A stretch of 64,000 nucleotides of DNA from Mycobacterium bohemicum DSM 44277 (GCF_001053185.1 NZ_CSTD01000004.1:239232-303231); one strand, 5' to 3'; shown: positions 42,349 through 53,515, counted from the stretch's first letter. The notes: generated by a model from the letters alone, not told the origin. A program made the numbers and translations.

Positions 42349-42870
42349 CTAGACTCGTCGGCGTTCCCGCTCGGCGGCCAGCTCCCCGAACACCACCTCG
42401 CACGCCAGGTTCTGGCTGTAACCCCGGCGCGCGAGCATTCCCACGAGCCTTCGGGTGATGCGCGTGTCGTCCTGGCCCAGCGTTTCCCGGCGCAGCCTCG
42501 ACCGCACCAGCTGCTCGGCGCGTTCACGCTCGGCGCCCGCGTCGATGCCGGCCAGCGCCGTCGTGATCACGTCGTTGTCGACGCCCTTGGTGTGCAGTTC
42601 GGCGGCCAGCGCGCGCCTGCTCTTGCCGGCGTTCGCCCGCCGGGACGACACCCACTGCCGGGCGAAGTCGGTGTCGTCCACCAGCCCGACCGCCGCCAAC
42701 CGGTCGAGCACGGCGGCGCTGACCTGGTCGGGATAGCCGCGCTTGGCCAGCTGTGCGGACAACTCCGAACGCGTGCGCGCCCTCGCGGTGAGCAGGCGCA
42801 GGCACAGCGCCCGCGCCTGCTCCTCGCGGGAGGGCTCAGAAGTCGACGGGGGCGGGCAGGACGTCGTCAT
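42349..42870 (-). CDS. recX: Regulatory protein RecX
   Basis: 173 residues. Modulates RecA filament assembly. Helical repeats of the RecX family: ALCLRLLTARARTRSELSAQ, LAKRGYPDQVSAAVLDRL, VDDTDFARQWVSSR, RRALAAELHTKGVDNDVI, and RRLVGMLARRGYSQNLACEV. It overlaps the 3' end of recA by 35 bp on the same strand, the usual recA-recX arrangement. Confidence 0.95.
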   Translation of the reverse strand: MTTSCPPPSTSEPSREEQARALCLRLLTARARTRSELSAQLAKRGYPDQVSAAVLDRLAAVGLVDDTDFARQWVSSRRANAGKSRRALAAELHTKGVDNDVITTALAGIDAGAERERAEQLVRSRLRRETLGQDDTRITRRLVGMLARRGYSQNLACEVVFGELAAERERRRV

Positions 42871-43876
42871 CGGTCACGACCGCACCAATGCCAAGCTTTT
42901 CCTTGATCTTCTTCTCGATCTCGTTGCCGACGTCGGCGTTGTCCACCAGGAAGGTGCGGGCGTTTTCCTTGCCCTGGCCGAGTTGCTCGCCCTCGTAGGT
43001 GAACCAGGAACCGGACTTGCGGATGAAGCCCTGATCCACGCCCATGTCGATCAGCGAGCCCTCCCTGCTGATGCCATGGCCGTAGAGGATGTCGAATTCC
43101 GCCTGCTTGAAGGGCGGCGACACCTTGTTCTTGACGATCTTGACCCGGGTGCGGTTGCCGACCGCGTTGGTGCCGTCCTTGAGCGTCTCGATCCGGCGCA
43201 CGTCCATGCGCACCGACGCGTAGAACTTCAACGCCTTTCCGCCGGTGGTGGTTTCGGGGCTGCCGAACATCACCCCGATCTTTTCGCGGAGCTGGTTGAT
43301 GAAGATCGCCGTGGTGCCCGAATTGTTCAGGGCGCCGGTCATTTTCCGCAGCGCCTGGCTCATCAGCCGGGCCTGCAGCCCGACGTGGCTGTCCCCCATC
43401 TCGCCCTCGAGCTCGGCGCGCGGCACCAGGGCCGCCACCGAGTCGATGACCAGGATGTCCAGCGCGCCGGAACGGATCAGCATGTCGGCGATCTCCAGGG
43501 CCTGCTCACCGGTGTCGGGCTGGCTGACCAGCAGCGAATCGGTGTCGACGCCGAGTTTCTTGGCGTAGTCCGGGTCCAGGGCGTGCTCGGCGTCGATGAA
43601 CGCCGCGACGCCGCCGGCGGCCTGGGCGTTGGCCACCGCGTGCAGCGCGACGGTGGTCTTACCCGAGGACTCCGGTCCGTAGATCTCCACGACCCTGCCG
43701 CGCGGCAGGCCGCCGATGCCCAATGCCACGTCCAGTGCGATGGATCCGGTCGGGATGACCGAGATCGGCTGACGCATCTCGTCGCCGAGACGCATCACCG
43801 AGCCTTTGCCGTAGTTCTTTTCGATCTGGGCCATCGCCAGCTCGAGAGCCTTCTCGCGGTCGGGGGCTTGCGTCAT
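42836..43876 (-). CDS. recA: Recombinase RecA (no intein)
   Basis: 346 residues. Walker A EIYGPESSGKTTVALHAV (about 65-80), Walker B LDILVIDSVAALVPRAE, L2-region VMFGSPETTTGGKALKFYA. The M. tuberculosis recA is split by an intein; here the gene is continuous. Start ATG 43876 has ACAGGAGAGG upstream. An SOS box lies in the promoter. Confidence 0.98.
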   Translation of the reverse strand: MTQAPDREKALELAMAQIEKNYGKGSVMRLGDEMRQPISVIPTGSIALDVALGIGGLPRGRVVEIYGPESSGKTTVALHAVANAQAAGGVAAFIDAEHALDPDYAKKLGVDTDSLLVSQPDTGEQALEIADMLIRSGALDILVIDSVAALVPRAELEGEMGDSHVGLQARLMSQALRKMTGALNNSGTTAIFINQLREKIGVMFGSPETTTGGKALKFYASVRMDVRRIETLKDGTNAVGNRTRVKIVKNKVSPPFKQAEFDILYGHGISREGSLIDMGVDQGFIRKSGSWFTYEGEQLGQGKENARTFLVDNADVGNEIEKKIKEKLGIGAVVTDDDVLPAPVDF

Positions 43877-43978
43877 GGTGCCTCTCCTGTAGTCGGTGTG
43901 TTCGCCTGACCGGTATCGGTCGGTTGGCCGTGACACTAGGCCCGGGGTCCGACAAGTCGATCCCTCCGAACACTCCCC

Positions 43979-44006
43979 ACAGTAGACGAACAGGTGTTCG
44001 ATTCAA
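43979..44006 (-). promoter_or_regulatory. recA promoter with embedded SOS box
   Basis: On the minus strand TTGAAT (44006-44001), 16 bases, TACTGT (43984-43979). The SOS box TCGAACACCTGTTCGT (44001-43986) fills the spacer, so LexA would block RNA polymerase. It is about 100 bp from the recA start. Confidence 0.75.
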
Positions 44007-44048
44007 GTTTGACACGCCGGGCCGTCGGCGAGTCTGCGTCGGCGGCGT

Positions 44049-44105
44049 CGAGCCTGCGGTGGTGGCGCCGGTTCCTCACCGGCGGCCGCCCTGAGCGCAG
44101 GCTCG
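44049..44105 (-). terminator. Inverted repeat downstream of the DUF3046 gene
   Basis: Arms CGAGCCTGCG (44049-44058) and CGCAGGCTCG (44096-44105) enclose a nested GCCGGT/ACCGGC hairpin. It follows the DUF3046 stop on the minus strand and could separate that transcript from recA. No U-tract. Confidence 0.4.
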
Positions 44106-44118
44106 GCGCGAAACGCGA

Positions 44119-44325
44119 TCACCATTGCTCGCGGGGCACGTCGAAGTCGGCGCACAGGGCCCGCCAGACGTCGCGAGGCTCGGCGCCTTCCTCGATCGCC
44201 TGCGCGGCGGTCCGGCCCCCGAAACCGGTCAGCACGTGGTCTACCAGCACCGATGAACCGTAGGCGGCGCCGAATCGCAGCACGACCCGCTCGTGGAACT
44301 CCGTTAGCCGCACGCCAGCCAACAT
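44119..44325 (-). CDS. DUF3046 protein (Rv2738c-like)
   Basis: 68 residues from ATG 44325 (MLAGVRLTEFHERV); a GTG at 44313 giving MRLTEFHERV is the alternative start. Conserved small actinobacterial protein: RFGAAYGSSVLVDHVLTGFG, RTAAQAIEEGAEPRDVWRAL, ADFDVPREQW. Usually found next to recA in actinobacteria. Function unknown. Confidence 0.85.
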   Translation of the reverse strand: MLAGVRLTEFHERVVLRFGAAYGSSVLVDHVLTGFGGRTAAQAIEEGAEPRDVWRALCADFDVPREQW

Positions 44326-44335
44326 ACCCAGCGAT

Positions 44336-45049
44336 TCACCCCGCCAAAGCAAGCGCTTCGCGGCACACCCGCACCGGGTCGGCGACCCCGGCGACGCTCG
44401 AACTGGCCGCCCGCGCCGCCTCCCGGTAGCCGGGCGAGGCCAGCACCTCGCCCACCGCGGCGGCCAGCGCGTCGGCGGTCAGCGGCCGGATCAGCCTCCC
44501 GCTGCCGTGGCGCACCACCCGGTTGGCGATCTCCCACTGGTCCCCGCCGCCGGGCACCACCACCAGGGGGACCCCGGCGAGCAGTGTCTTGGCCACCATG
44601 CCGTGGCCGCCCCCGCAGATCACCACGTCGGCGCGCGTGAGCAGGTCGTCCTGGCGTCCCAGCCCCACCACCGCCCACGGCGGCACCGGCACCTGCGGGC
44701 CGCCCAGCCGGGACACCACCAGGCGCGAACCCTCGGGCAGCGTCTCCCCGGGGACAAGGCACCCCAGCGCGACCTCGGCCAGCCCTTCGGTGCCGGTCAG
44801 GGCGGTCGACGGCGCCACCACCACCACGGGTCCCCGGCCCGGCGGGATGTCCAGCACGCGGTCGGTCGGCTCGAAATGCAGCGGGCCCACCACCACCGCC
44901 TCCGCCGGCCAGTCCGGACGTGGGAGCTCCAGGGCGGGCAGGGTGGCGATCAGCCGCCGCAGCGGCCCGGGATCGGTGGCGGGCAAACCGATCTCGGCCC
45001 GAACGGCCGCGCGCTGGCGCAGCCCGGCCCGCCAGGACCGCGCGGTGAG
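44336..45049 (-). pseudogene. C-terminal half of an Rv2739c-like glycosyltransferase, 5' truncated
   Basis: The reading frame from 45049 (LTARSWRAGLRQRAAVRAEI) onwards matches the C-terminal half of Rv2739c-type UDP-glycosyltransferases (GT1 fold): PDWPAEAVVVGPLHFEPTDR, VVVVAPSTALTGTEGL, donor-site ADVVICGGGHGMVAKTLLAG, VPLVVVPGGGDQWEIANRVV. The acceptor-binding N-terminal domain, about 150 residues, is missing; the frame runs into the pgsA3 stop. A TTG at 44986 could start a 216-residue product, but it would lack half the fold. Confidence 0.75.
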
Positions 45050-45053
45050 CGAC

Positions 45054-45656
45054 TCAGCGGCCGGGCGTCCGACGGACCTCCCGGACGGTCGAGGCCACGT
45101 AGTCGATGCCGGTGACGATCGTCAGCAGGATCGCGACCGCCATCACCACCGAGGCCGCCACGATGAATGGGCCGGAGAGCGGCAGGATGAACAACCCGAT
45201 CGCGACGGCCTGGACCACCGTCTTGAGCTTGCCGCCCATGCTGGCGGGGATGACGCCGCGGCGAATGACCGCCAACCGCAGCAGGGTCACCCCGACCTCG
45301 CGGACCAGGATCACCACGGTGACCCACCACGGCAGCTCGTGGAGCATCGACAGCCCTATCAGCGCCGACCCGATCAGCGTCTTGTCGGCGATCGGATCGG
45401 CGAACGCGCCGAATTCGGTGGCCATGCCGTAGTTGCGGGCCAGCAGACCATCCAGCCGGTCGGTGATGCAGGCGACCGCGAAAACCACGAAAGCCACTAG
45501 CCGAAAGGCGGTTTGGCGGCCGTCCCCGGCAAAGAGCGCGAGCAGGAAAATCGGCACCAGCACCAGCCGCAGCAGCGTCAGAACGTTCGCCAGGTTGGCG
45601 ATGCGGACGGGGTCCGGAGGTCCCGTCACTGGACCCGTTTCCGGCTGCCCCGACAC
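45054..45656 (-). CDS. pgsA3: CDP-alcohol phosphatidyltransferase PgsA3
   Basis: 200 residues. Phosphatidylglycerophosphate synthase-type enzyme. CDP-alcohol signature D-x2-DG-x2-AR-x8-G-x3-D-x3-D read as ITDRLDGLLARNYG and FADPIADKT. About five membrane spans (NVLTLLRLVLVPIFLLALF, VAFVVFAVACI, ADKTLIGSALIGLSML, WVTVVILVREVGVTLLRL, VMAVAILLTIVTGIDYV). Start is GTG 45656. In H37Rv clgR and the 35-kDa antigen (pspA) follow in an operon; here the gene is followed directly by the truncated glycosyltransferase. Confidence 0.92.
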   Translation of the reverse strand: MSGQPETGPVTGPPDPVRIANLANVLTLLRLVLVPIFLLALFAGDGRQTAFRLVAFVVFAVACITDRLDGLLARNYGMATEFGAFADPIADKTLIGSALIGLSMLHELPWWVTVVILVREVGVTLLRLAVIRRGVIPASMGGKLKTVVQAVAIGLFILPLSGPFIVAASVVMAVAILLTIVTGIDYVASTVREVRRTPGR

Positions 45657-45699
45657 GGCAACAGAATAGCGGTTGACCAGCGCGACCGATCCCGATGCC

Positions 45700-45712
45700 G
45701 ATACTGTTACCC
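45700..45712 (+). promoter_or_regulatory. Candidate leaderless promoter of argA
   Basis: GATACT (45700-45705) is seven bases before the GTG start and no Shine-Dalgarno is present. A TTGACC lies at 45673-45678, 21 bases further up, a long spacer. The arrangement suits a leaderless mycobacterial transcript. Confidence 0.45.
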
Positions 45713-46228
45713 GTGACCGAAAGTCGACAGGATCACCGGCCGACAGTCCGGCGTGCGCGCACCTCTGACGTGCCCGCCATCAAACACCTCGTCGACACCT
45801 ATTCCGGGAAGATCCTTCTGGAGAAGAACCTCGTCACGCTCTATGAGGCCGTTCAGGAGTTCTGGGTGGCCGAGATTGACGGCAGGGTGGTGGGCTGCGG
45901 GGCGCTGCACGTGCTGTGGGCGGACCTCGGCGAGATCCGCACCGTCGCGGTCGATCCGGCAATGACCGGCCGCGGCATCGGGCACGCGATCGTCAACCGG
46001 CTCCTGGAGGTCGCCCGCGAACTGCAGTTGGAGCGGTTGTTCGTGCTGACCTTCGAGACCGAGTTCTTCGGCAAGCACGGGTTCACCGAGATCGAGGGCA
46101 CCCCGGTGACCGCAGAGGTGTTCGAGGAGATGTGTCGCTCCTACGACATCGGCGTCGCCGAGTTCCTGGATCTGAGCTACGTCAAGCCCAACATCCTGGG
46201 CAACTCCCGGATGCTGCTGGTCCTCTAG
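45713..46228 (+). CDS. argA: N-acetylglutamate synthase (ArgA, Rv2747-like)
   Basis: 171 residues. First step of arginine synthesis, acetylating glutamate or glutamine. Stand-alone GNAT domain: VRRARTSDVPAIKHLVDTY, AVQEFWVAEIDGRVVGCGAL, acetyl-CoA loop VDPAMTGRGIGHAIVNRLL, FVLTFETEFFGKHGFTEIEG, and the conserved C-terminus ILGNSRMLLVL. Start is GTG 45713 (MTESRQDHRP), matching M. tuberculosis better than ATG 45695. Confidence 0.93.
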   Translation: MTESRQDHRPTVRRARTSDVPAIKHLVDTYSGKILLEKNLVTLYEAVQEFWVAEIDGRVVGCGALHVLWADLGEIRTVAVDPAMTGRGIGHAIVNRLLEVARELQLERLFVLTFETEFFGKHGFTEIEGTPVTAEVFEEMCRSYDIGVAEFLDLSYVKPNILGNSRMLLVL

Positions 46229-46251
46229 CCCCGCGAGCTGGGGGCGCCTCC

Positions 46252-46313
46252 CGCGAGCAGACGCAGAATCGCACTAAATGCGCTCTTCCAGTGGGATTCT
46301 GCGTCTGCTCGCG
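46252..46313. repeat. 24-bp inverted repeat between argA and ftsK
   Basis: Arms 46252-46275 and 46290-46313 pair at 23 of 24 positions (core GCGAGCAGACGCAGAATC and its complement) around a 14-base loop. It lies between the convergent argA and ftsK stops and could terminate both. The arm sequence is of the dispersed palindromic type seen many times in M. avium-group genomes; copy number elsewhere cannot be seen here. Confidence 0.75.
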
Positions 46314-46329
46314 CCAAGGGGCTACCGCG

Positions 46330-48621
<2,292 letters not shown>

Positions 48622-48780
48622 GGGGACCAGCCTAGTCGCTATCGCCTCAAATTCACCATCTGCCACACTGGTCACAAAAGTGTGTCGGTTCGGCCGCCGC
48701 GGGATCACCGAAGCGGCCCGCCGGCGAGTGGGTAGGGTGACAGCCGTCACCCCGTGCCACACACCCGAGGAGCCCCCAGC

Positions 48781-49095
48781 ATGCCCGTCGTCGTCGTCGC
48801 CACCATGACCGTCAAACCCGAGTCGGTCGACACCGTCCGCGACATCCTGACCACCGCTGTGTCAGAAGTGCACGACGAACCCGGCTGCCAGCTCTACTCG
48901 CTGCACCAGAGCGGGGAGACCTTCGTCTTCGTCGAGCAGTGGGCCGACGAGGAGGCGCTCAAGACCCACAGCACCGCGCCGGCGATCGGCAAGATGTTCG
49001 CGGCGGTCGGGGAGCACCTGGCCGGCGCGCCGGACATCAAGATGCTGCAGCCGGTTCCGGCGGGCGACGCGGACAAGGGACAGCTGCGCCGCTGA
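48781..49095 (+). CDS. Antibiotic biosynthesis monooxygenase (ABM) domain protein (Rv2749-like)
   Basis: 104 residues. ABM ferredoxin-like fold: VVVATMTVKPESVDTVRDIL, DEPGCQLYSLHQSGETFVFV, EQWADEEALKTHST. Such proteins are small cofactor-free monooxygenases or quinone/heme-binding proteins; substrate unknown. The stop overlaps the start of the downstream SDR (TGATG), so the two are coupled. Confidence 0.88.
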   Translation: MPVVVVATMTVKPESVDTVRDILTTAVSEVHDEPGCQLYSLHQSGETFVFVEQWADEEALKTHSTAPAIGKMFAAVGEHLAGAPDIKMLQPVPAGDADKGQLRR

Positions 49096-49937
49096 TGAGC
49101 GGCCCCACGAGCGCACCCCGCGGCGGCCCCCTGAGCGGGAAGGTCGCCTTAATCACCGGCGCCGCGCGCGGCCAGGGCCGGGCGCACGCGGTCCGGCTGG
49201 CCGCGGACGGTGCGGACATCATCGCGGTCGACCTGTGCGACCAGATCGCCAGCGTCCCCTACCCCCTGGCCACACCCGAGGATCTGGCCGCCACCGTGAA
49301 ACTGGTCGAGGACACCGGCGCCCGCATCGTGGCCAAGCAGGGCGACGTGCGCGACCGCCGGTCGCTGTCCGCCGCGCTGCAGGCCGGGCTCGACGAGCTC
49401 GGCCGGCTCGACATCGTCGTGGCCAACGCCGGCATCGCCCCCATGCAATCCGGCGACGACGGCTGGCGCGACGTCATCGACGTCAACCTCACCGGCGTCT
49501 ACCACACCATCAAGGCGGCGATCCCGACGATGGTCTCCCAGGGCGCCGGCGGGTCGATCGTGTTGATCAGTTCGGCCGCCGGGCTGGCCGGTGTCGGCAG
49601 CCCGGACGCGGGTTCGGTCGGCTACGCCGCCGCCAAGCACGGGGTGGTCGGGTTGATGCGGGTCTACGCGAACCTCCTTGCGGGGCAGAATATCCGGGTC
49701 AACTCCATCCATCCCACCGGCGTGGAAACCCCCATGATCAACAACGAGTTCACCCGGGAGTGGCTGGCCAAGATGGCCGCGGCGACGGACACGCCGGGAG
49801 CCATGGGCAATGCGCTGCCGGTGGAGGTCCTGCAGGCCGAGGACATCGCCAACGCGGTGGCATGGCTGGTGTCCGACCAGGCCCGTTACATCACCGGGGT
49901 CACCCTGCCGGTCGATGCGGGCTTCCTGAACAAGTAG
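49095..49937 (+). CDS. Mycofactocin-type short-chain dehydrogenase (Rv2750-like)
   Basis: 280 residues. Classical SDR with Rossmann motif ALITGAARGQGRAHA, NAG in VVANAGIAPM, Ser and YxxxK (SSAAGLAG, GYAAAKHGVVG). The insertion DLCDQIASVPYPLATPEDLA after the second strand is the mark of SDRs whose NADH is not exchangeable and is reoxidised by mycofactocin. Oxidises an alcohol of unknown identity. Coupled to the ABM gene upstream. Confidence 0.92.
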   Translation: MSGPTSAPRGGPLSGKVALITGAARGQGRAHAVRLAADGADIIAVDLCDQIASVPYPLATPEDLAATVKLVEDTGARIVAKQGDVRDRRSLSAALQAGLDELGRLDIVVANAGIAPMQSGDDGWRDVIDVNLTGVYHTIKAAIPTMVSQGAGGSIVLISSAAGLAGVGSPDAGSVGYAAAKHGVVGLMRVYANLLAGQNIRVNSIHPTGVETPMINNEFTREWLAKMAAATDTPGAMGNALPVEVLQAEDIANAVAWLVSDQARYITGVTLPVDAGFLNK

Positions 49938-49943
49938 CCCGCC

Positions 49944-50816
49944 ATGAGCCGGAACATGGTGGCGCAGACGGCCTTCGGGCCGATGGTCCTGGCGGCCGTC
50001 GAGCAGAACGAGCCACCCGAGCGCCGGCTCGTGGACGACGACCTGGCCAACCTGTTCTTGCCGGCGCCCCTACGCTGGCTGGTGACCGCCACCCGGGTCG
50101 CCCCCGTGCGCCGCGCGATGATCCGGGCATCGGAGTGGTCGGGCCGCGGGCTGTGGGCAAACCTGGCCTGCCGCAAGCGATTCATCGGCGACAAGCTCGA
50201 CGAGGCGCTCCCGGGAATCGAGGCCGTGGTCATCCTGGGCGCCGGCCTGGACACCCGTCCGTACCGGCTGACCCGGCGGGTCCGCATCCCGGTGTTCGAG
50301 GTGGACCTGCCGGTCAACATCGCCAGGAAGCTGGAGACGGTGCGGCGGGGGGTGGGGGGGGCGCCGCTGTCGGTGCGGCTGGTGGCGCTGGACCTGGAGC
50401 GCGACGACCTGCTGACGTCTCTGGCGGAGCACGGTTTTCGCACCGATTACCGCGCGTTCTTCATCTGTGAGGGCGTGACGCAGTACCTCAGCGAGGAAAC
50501 CGTCCGGCGAACCCTGGAGGGGTTGCGCGCGGCCGCGCCGGGCAGCAGGCTGCTGTTCACCTACGTCCGCCGGGACTTCATCGACGGGACGAACCGATAC
50601 GGCACCCGCACCCTGTATCGCAGCGTGCGTGAACGCCGGCAGCTGTGGCACTTCGGATTACAGCCCGAGGAGGTCGGCGATTTCATCGCCGCCTACGGGT
50701 GGCGGCTGGTGGAACAGGCCGGGCCCGACGACCTCGTCCGGCGCTACGTTGAGCCCACCGGCCGGAAACTCAAAGCCTCCCAGGTGGAATGGTCGGCCTT
50801 CGCGGAGAAGGTCTAG
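49944..50816 (+). CDS. SAM-dependent methyltransferase, TIGR00027/LCM family (Rv2751-like)
   Basis: 290 residues. Mycobacterial class I methyltransferase family related to leucine carboxyl methyltransferases: SAM site VVILGAGLDTRPYRL, VFEVDLPVNIARKLE, LVALDLERDDL, and FFICEGVTQYLSEETV. The N-terminus (VAQTAFGPMVLAAVEQNEP) is typical. Substrate unknown. Six bases after the SDR stop, so probably one operon with it. Confidence 0.88.
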   Translation: MSRNMVAQTAFGPMVLAAVEQNEPPERRLVDDDLANLFLPAPLRWLVTATRVAPVRRAMIRASEWSGRGLWANLACRKRFIGDKLDEALPGIEAVVILGAGLDTRPYRLTRRVRIPVFEVDLPVNIARKLETVRRGVGGAPLSVRLVALDLERDDLLTSLAEHGFRTDYRAFFICEGVTQYLSEETVRRTLEGLRAAAPGSRLLFTYVRRDFIDGTNRYGTRTLYRSVRERRQLWHFGLQPEEVGDFIAAYGWRLVEQAGPDDLVRRYVEPTGRKLKASQVEWSAFAEKV

Positions 50817-50830
50817 GCCGCAAAGAGCCC

Positions 50831-52507
50831 TCAGACCTCGATGACTGTCGGCACGATCATCGGCTGCCGGCGATAGGTCTCCCCCACCCACTTGCCGACG
50901 GTGCGCCGCACGGCCTGCGCGATGCGCGCGGGATCGGTGACCCGCTCAGCGGCGAGGGATTCCAGTTCCGCCTCGACCTTGCGCACGACGGGCTCGAGCG
51001 CCTTGGGGTCCTCGGAGAAGCCGCGGGAATGCAGGTGCGGCACGGCCACCGGTCGGCCGGTGCCCCGGCCGACCACCACGGTGACCGCGACGAACCCGGA
51101 CGACAGGATCAGCCGCTCCCCCAACGTGATGTCGCCGACGTCGCCGGTGATCAGGCCGTCGACGAACATCTTGCCGACCGGCACGGCACCGGCGATGCCG
51201 GCACGGCCGGCGATCAGGTCGACGCTGACGCCGTTCTCCGCCAACACGATCGACTCCTCGGGCACCCCGGCGCGCGCGGCCAGCTTGGCGTTCGCCCGGA
51301 GCATCCGCCAGGTTCCGTGCACCGGCATCACGTTGCGCGGCCGCACCCCGTTGTAGAGGAACAGCAGTTCACCCGCGTAGGCGTGGCCCGAAACATGAAC
51401 CCGTACTTGCTGATTGGTGACGACGCGGGCGCCGATCTTGGCCAGGGAGTCGATCACGCCGTAGACGGCTTCCTCGTTGCCCGGGATCAGTGACGAGGAC
51501 AGGATGATCAGGTCATCGGATGTCAGCGTGATGCTGCGATGCTCGCCGCGCGACATCCGCGACAACGCCGACATGGGTTCGCCCTGGGTTCCGGTGGTGA
51601 TGAGCACCAGCCGCTCCGGCGGCGCCATCTCGGCGGCGGCGATGTCGAGCAGGTCGGCGTCGTCCACCCGCAGGAAGCCCAGCTCCCGCGCGATGGCCAT
51701 GTTGCGCACCATGGACCGCCCGACGAACGCCACCCGCCGGCCCAGGGCCACCGCGGCGTCGATGATCTGCTGCACCCGGTCCACGTTGGAGGCGAAGCAC
51801 GCCACGATGACCCGGCCGTCGGCGCCGCGGATGAGGCGGTGCAGGGGCGGGCCCACCTCGCTCTCCGAGGGCCCGACGCCGGGGATCTCGGAGTTGGTCG
51901 AGTCGCACAGCAGCAGGTCCACCCCGGCGTCGCCCAGCCGGGACATCCCGGGCAGGTCGGTGGGACGCCCGTCCAGCGGCAGCTGGTCGAGCTTGATGTC
52001 GCCGGTGTGCAGGACGGTGCCCGCGCCGGTGTGGACCGCGATGGCCAGCGCGTCGGGGATGGAGTGGTTGACCGCGAAGTATTCGCACTGGAAGACGCCG
52101 TGGGTGGTGCGCTGCCCCTCGGCGACCTCGATGAAAGCCGGCTTGATGCGGTGTTCGCGGCATTTGGCGGCGACCAGCGCCAGGGTGAACTTGGAGCCGA
52201 CGACCGGGATGTCGGGCCGCAGGCGGAGCAGGAACGGGATGGCGCCGATGTGATCCTCGTGCGCGTGCGTCAGCACCAGGGCCTCGACGTCGTCGAGCCG
52301 GTCCTCGATGTGCCGCAGGTCCGGCAGGATCAGGTCGACGCCGGGCTCGTCGTGGGTGGGGAACATGACCCCGCAGTCGATGATCAGCAACCGGCCGAGA
52401 TGTTCGAAAACCGTCATGTTGCGGCCGATTTCGTTGATGCCGCCGAGCGCGGTGACCCGCAGCCCGCCGGGAGGCAGAGGTCCCGGTGGGGCGAGGTCCT
52501 GGTTCAC
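50831..52507 (-). CDS. rnj: Ribonuclease J
   Basis: 558 residues. Beta-CASP metallo-beta-lactamase nuclease of RNA maturation and decay. Metal motif LVLTHAHEDHIGAIPFLL, upstream FEHLGRLLIIDCGVMFP, GDIKLDQLPLDGR, CDSTNSEIPG, VIVACFASNVDRVQQIIDAA and the late HVSGHAYAGELLF with MPVHGTWRML. Same length as the M. tuberculosis enzyme, in which loss gives drug tolerance. Start GTG 52507 lies seven bases after dapA, so they are co-transcribed. Confidence 0.96.
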   Translation of the reverse strand: MNQDLAPPGPLPPGGLRVTALGGINEIGRNMTVFEHLGRLLIIDCGVMFPTHDEPGVDLILPDLRHIEDRLDDVEALVLTHAHEDHIGAIPFLLRLRPDIPVVGSKFTLALVAAKCREHRIKPAFIEVAEGQRTTHGVFQCEYFAVNHSIPDALAIAVHTGAGTVLHTGDIKLDQLPLDGRPTDLPGMSRLGDAGVDLLLCDSTNSEIPGVGPSESEVGPPLHRLIRGADGRVIVACFASNVDRVQQIIDAAVALGRRVAFVGRSMVRNMAIARELGFLRVDDADLLDIAAAEMAPPERLVLITTGTQGEPMSALSRMSRGEHRSITLTSDDLIILSSSLIPGNEEAVYGVIDSLAKIGARVVTNQQVRVHVSGHAYAGELLFLYNGVRPRNVMPVHGTWRMLRANAKLAARAGVPEESIVLAENGVSVDLIAGRAGIAGAVPVGKMFVDGLITGDVGDITLGERLILSSGFVAVTVVVGRGTGRPVAVPHLHSRGFSEDPKALEPVVRKVEAELESLAAERVTDPARIAQAVRRTVGKWVGETYRRQPMIVPTVIEV

Positions 52508-52514
52508 GCGCGAC

Positions 52515-53417
52515 TCACCTGAGCACCGCGGCCGCGCGCATGTCGGCGGCCAGCGCGTCGAGTTGCTCCGGCGTGGCCGGCATCTGGGGCAGCCGCGGGT
52601 CGCCGGCGTCGATGCCCTGCAGGCGCAGGCCCGCCTTGGACATCGTCACGCCGCCGAGGCGGGCCATCGCGTTGCACAGCGGGGCGAGGTTGACGTTGAC
52701 CTTCCGCGCGGTCGCGACGTCCCCGGAAGCGAACGCGGACAACATGTCTCGCAGCTGGCCCGCGGCCACGTGGGAGATCACGCTGATGAAGCCGGTGGCG
52801 CCCATCGCCAGCCAGGGCAGGTTCAGCGCGTCGTCGCCGGAGTAGTACGCCAACCCGGTTTCGGCCATCAATTCCGCGCCGGAGTGCAGGTCGCCCTTGG
52901 CGTCCTTGATGCCGACGATGTTCGGGTGGGCGGACAGGGCGCGGATGGTCTCGGGCTGGATCGGGATCACCGACCGCGGCGGGATGTCGTAGAGCACCAC
53001 CGGCAGGTCGGTCGCGTCGGCGACGGCGGTGAAATGGGCGATCAACCCGCTCTGCGGCGGCTTCGAGTAATAGGGCGTGACCACCAACAGCCCGTGCGCG
53101 CCCTCGGCCGCGCACGCCTTTGCCAGTCGGACGCTGTGGGCGGTGTCGTAGGTTCCCGCGCCCGCGACGATCCGGGCCCGGTCGCCCACGGCTTCCAGCA
53201 CGACCCGCAGGAGCTCGAGTTTCTCGTCGTCGGTGGTGGTCGGCGACTCGCCGGTGGTTCCCGAGACCACCAGGCCGTCGCAGCCGGCGTCCACCAGGTG
53301 GTTCGCCAGGTGCGCGGCGGCGGCGGTGTCCAGAGAGCCGTCGGCGCGAAACGGTGTCACCATCGCGGTCAGCAGGGTCCCCAAGCGTGCGGGGGCGTCG
53401 AATCCGACGGTGTTCAC
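52515..53417 (-). CDS. dapA: 4-hydroxy-tetrahydrodipicolinate synthase
   Basis: Condenses pyruvate and aspartate semialdehyde in lysine and peptidoglycan synthesis. 300 residues from GTG 53417 (MNTVGFDAPARLGTLLTAMV). TIM-barrel motifs: GLVVSGTTGESPTTTDDEKL, LLVVTPYYSKPPQ with the catalytic Tyr, PVVLYDIPPRS, and the Schiff-base Lys in NIVGIKDAKGDLHSG. Length equals M. tuberculosis DapA. Confidence 0.96.
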   Translation of the reverse strand: MNTVGFDAPARLGTLLTAMVTPFRADGSLDTAAAAHLANHLVDAGCDGLVVSGTTGESPTTTDDEKLELLRVVLEAVGDRARIVAGAGTYDTAHSVRLAKACAAEGAHGLLVVTPYYSKPPQSGLIAHFTAVADATDLPVVLYDIPPRSVIPIQPETIRALSAHPNIVGIKDAKGDLHSGAELMAETGLAYYSGDDALNLPWLAMGATGFISVISHVAAGQLRDMLSAFASGDVATARKVNVNLAPLCNAMARLGGVTMSKAGLRLQGIDAGDPRLPQMPATPEQLDALAADMRAAAVLR

Positions 53418-53515
53418 GGTGTTCAGGTTACCTGGCCCCGGCAAGCCGATTTGCATCCGCGGGCGGGCGCGGCCTGGGCGTCACACCCGTCACAGAAAGC
53501 TGGGGACGTGCCGAT

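Noticed and set aside
42836..43876. RecA intein
   Set aside because: The reading frame is continuous at the usual insertion site in the P-loop region and the protein has normal length.
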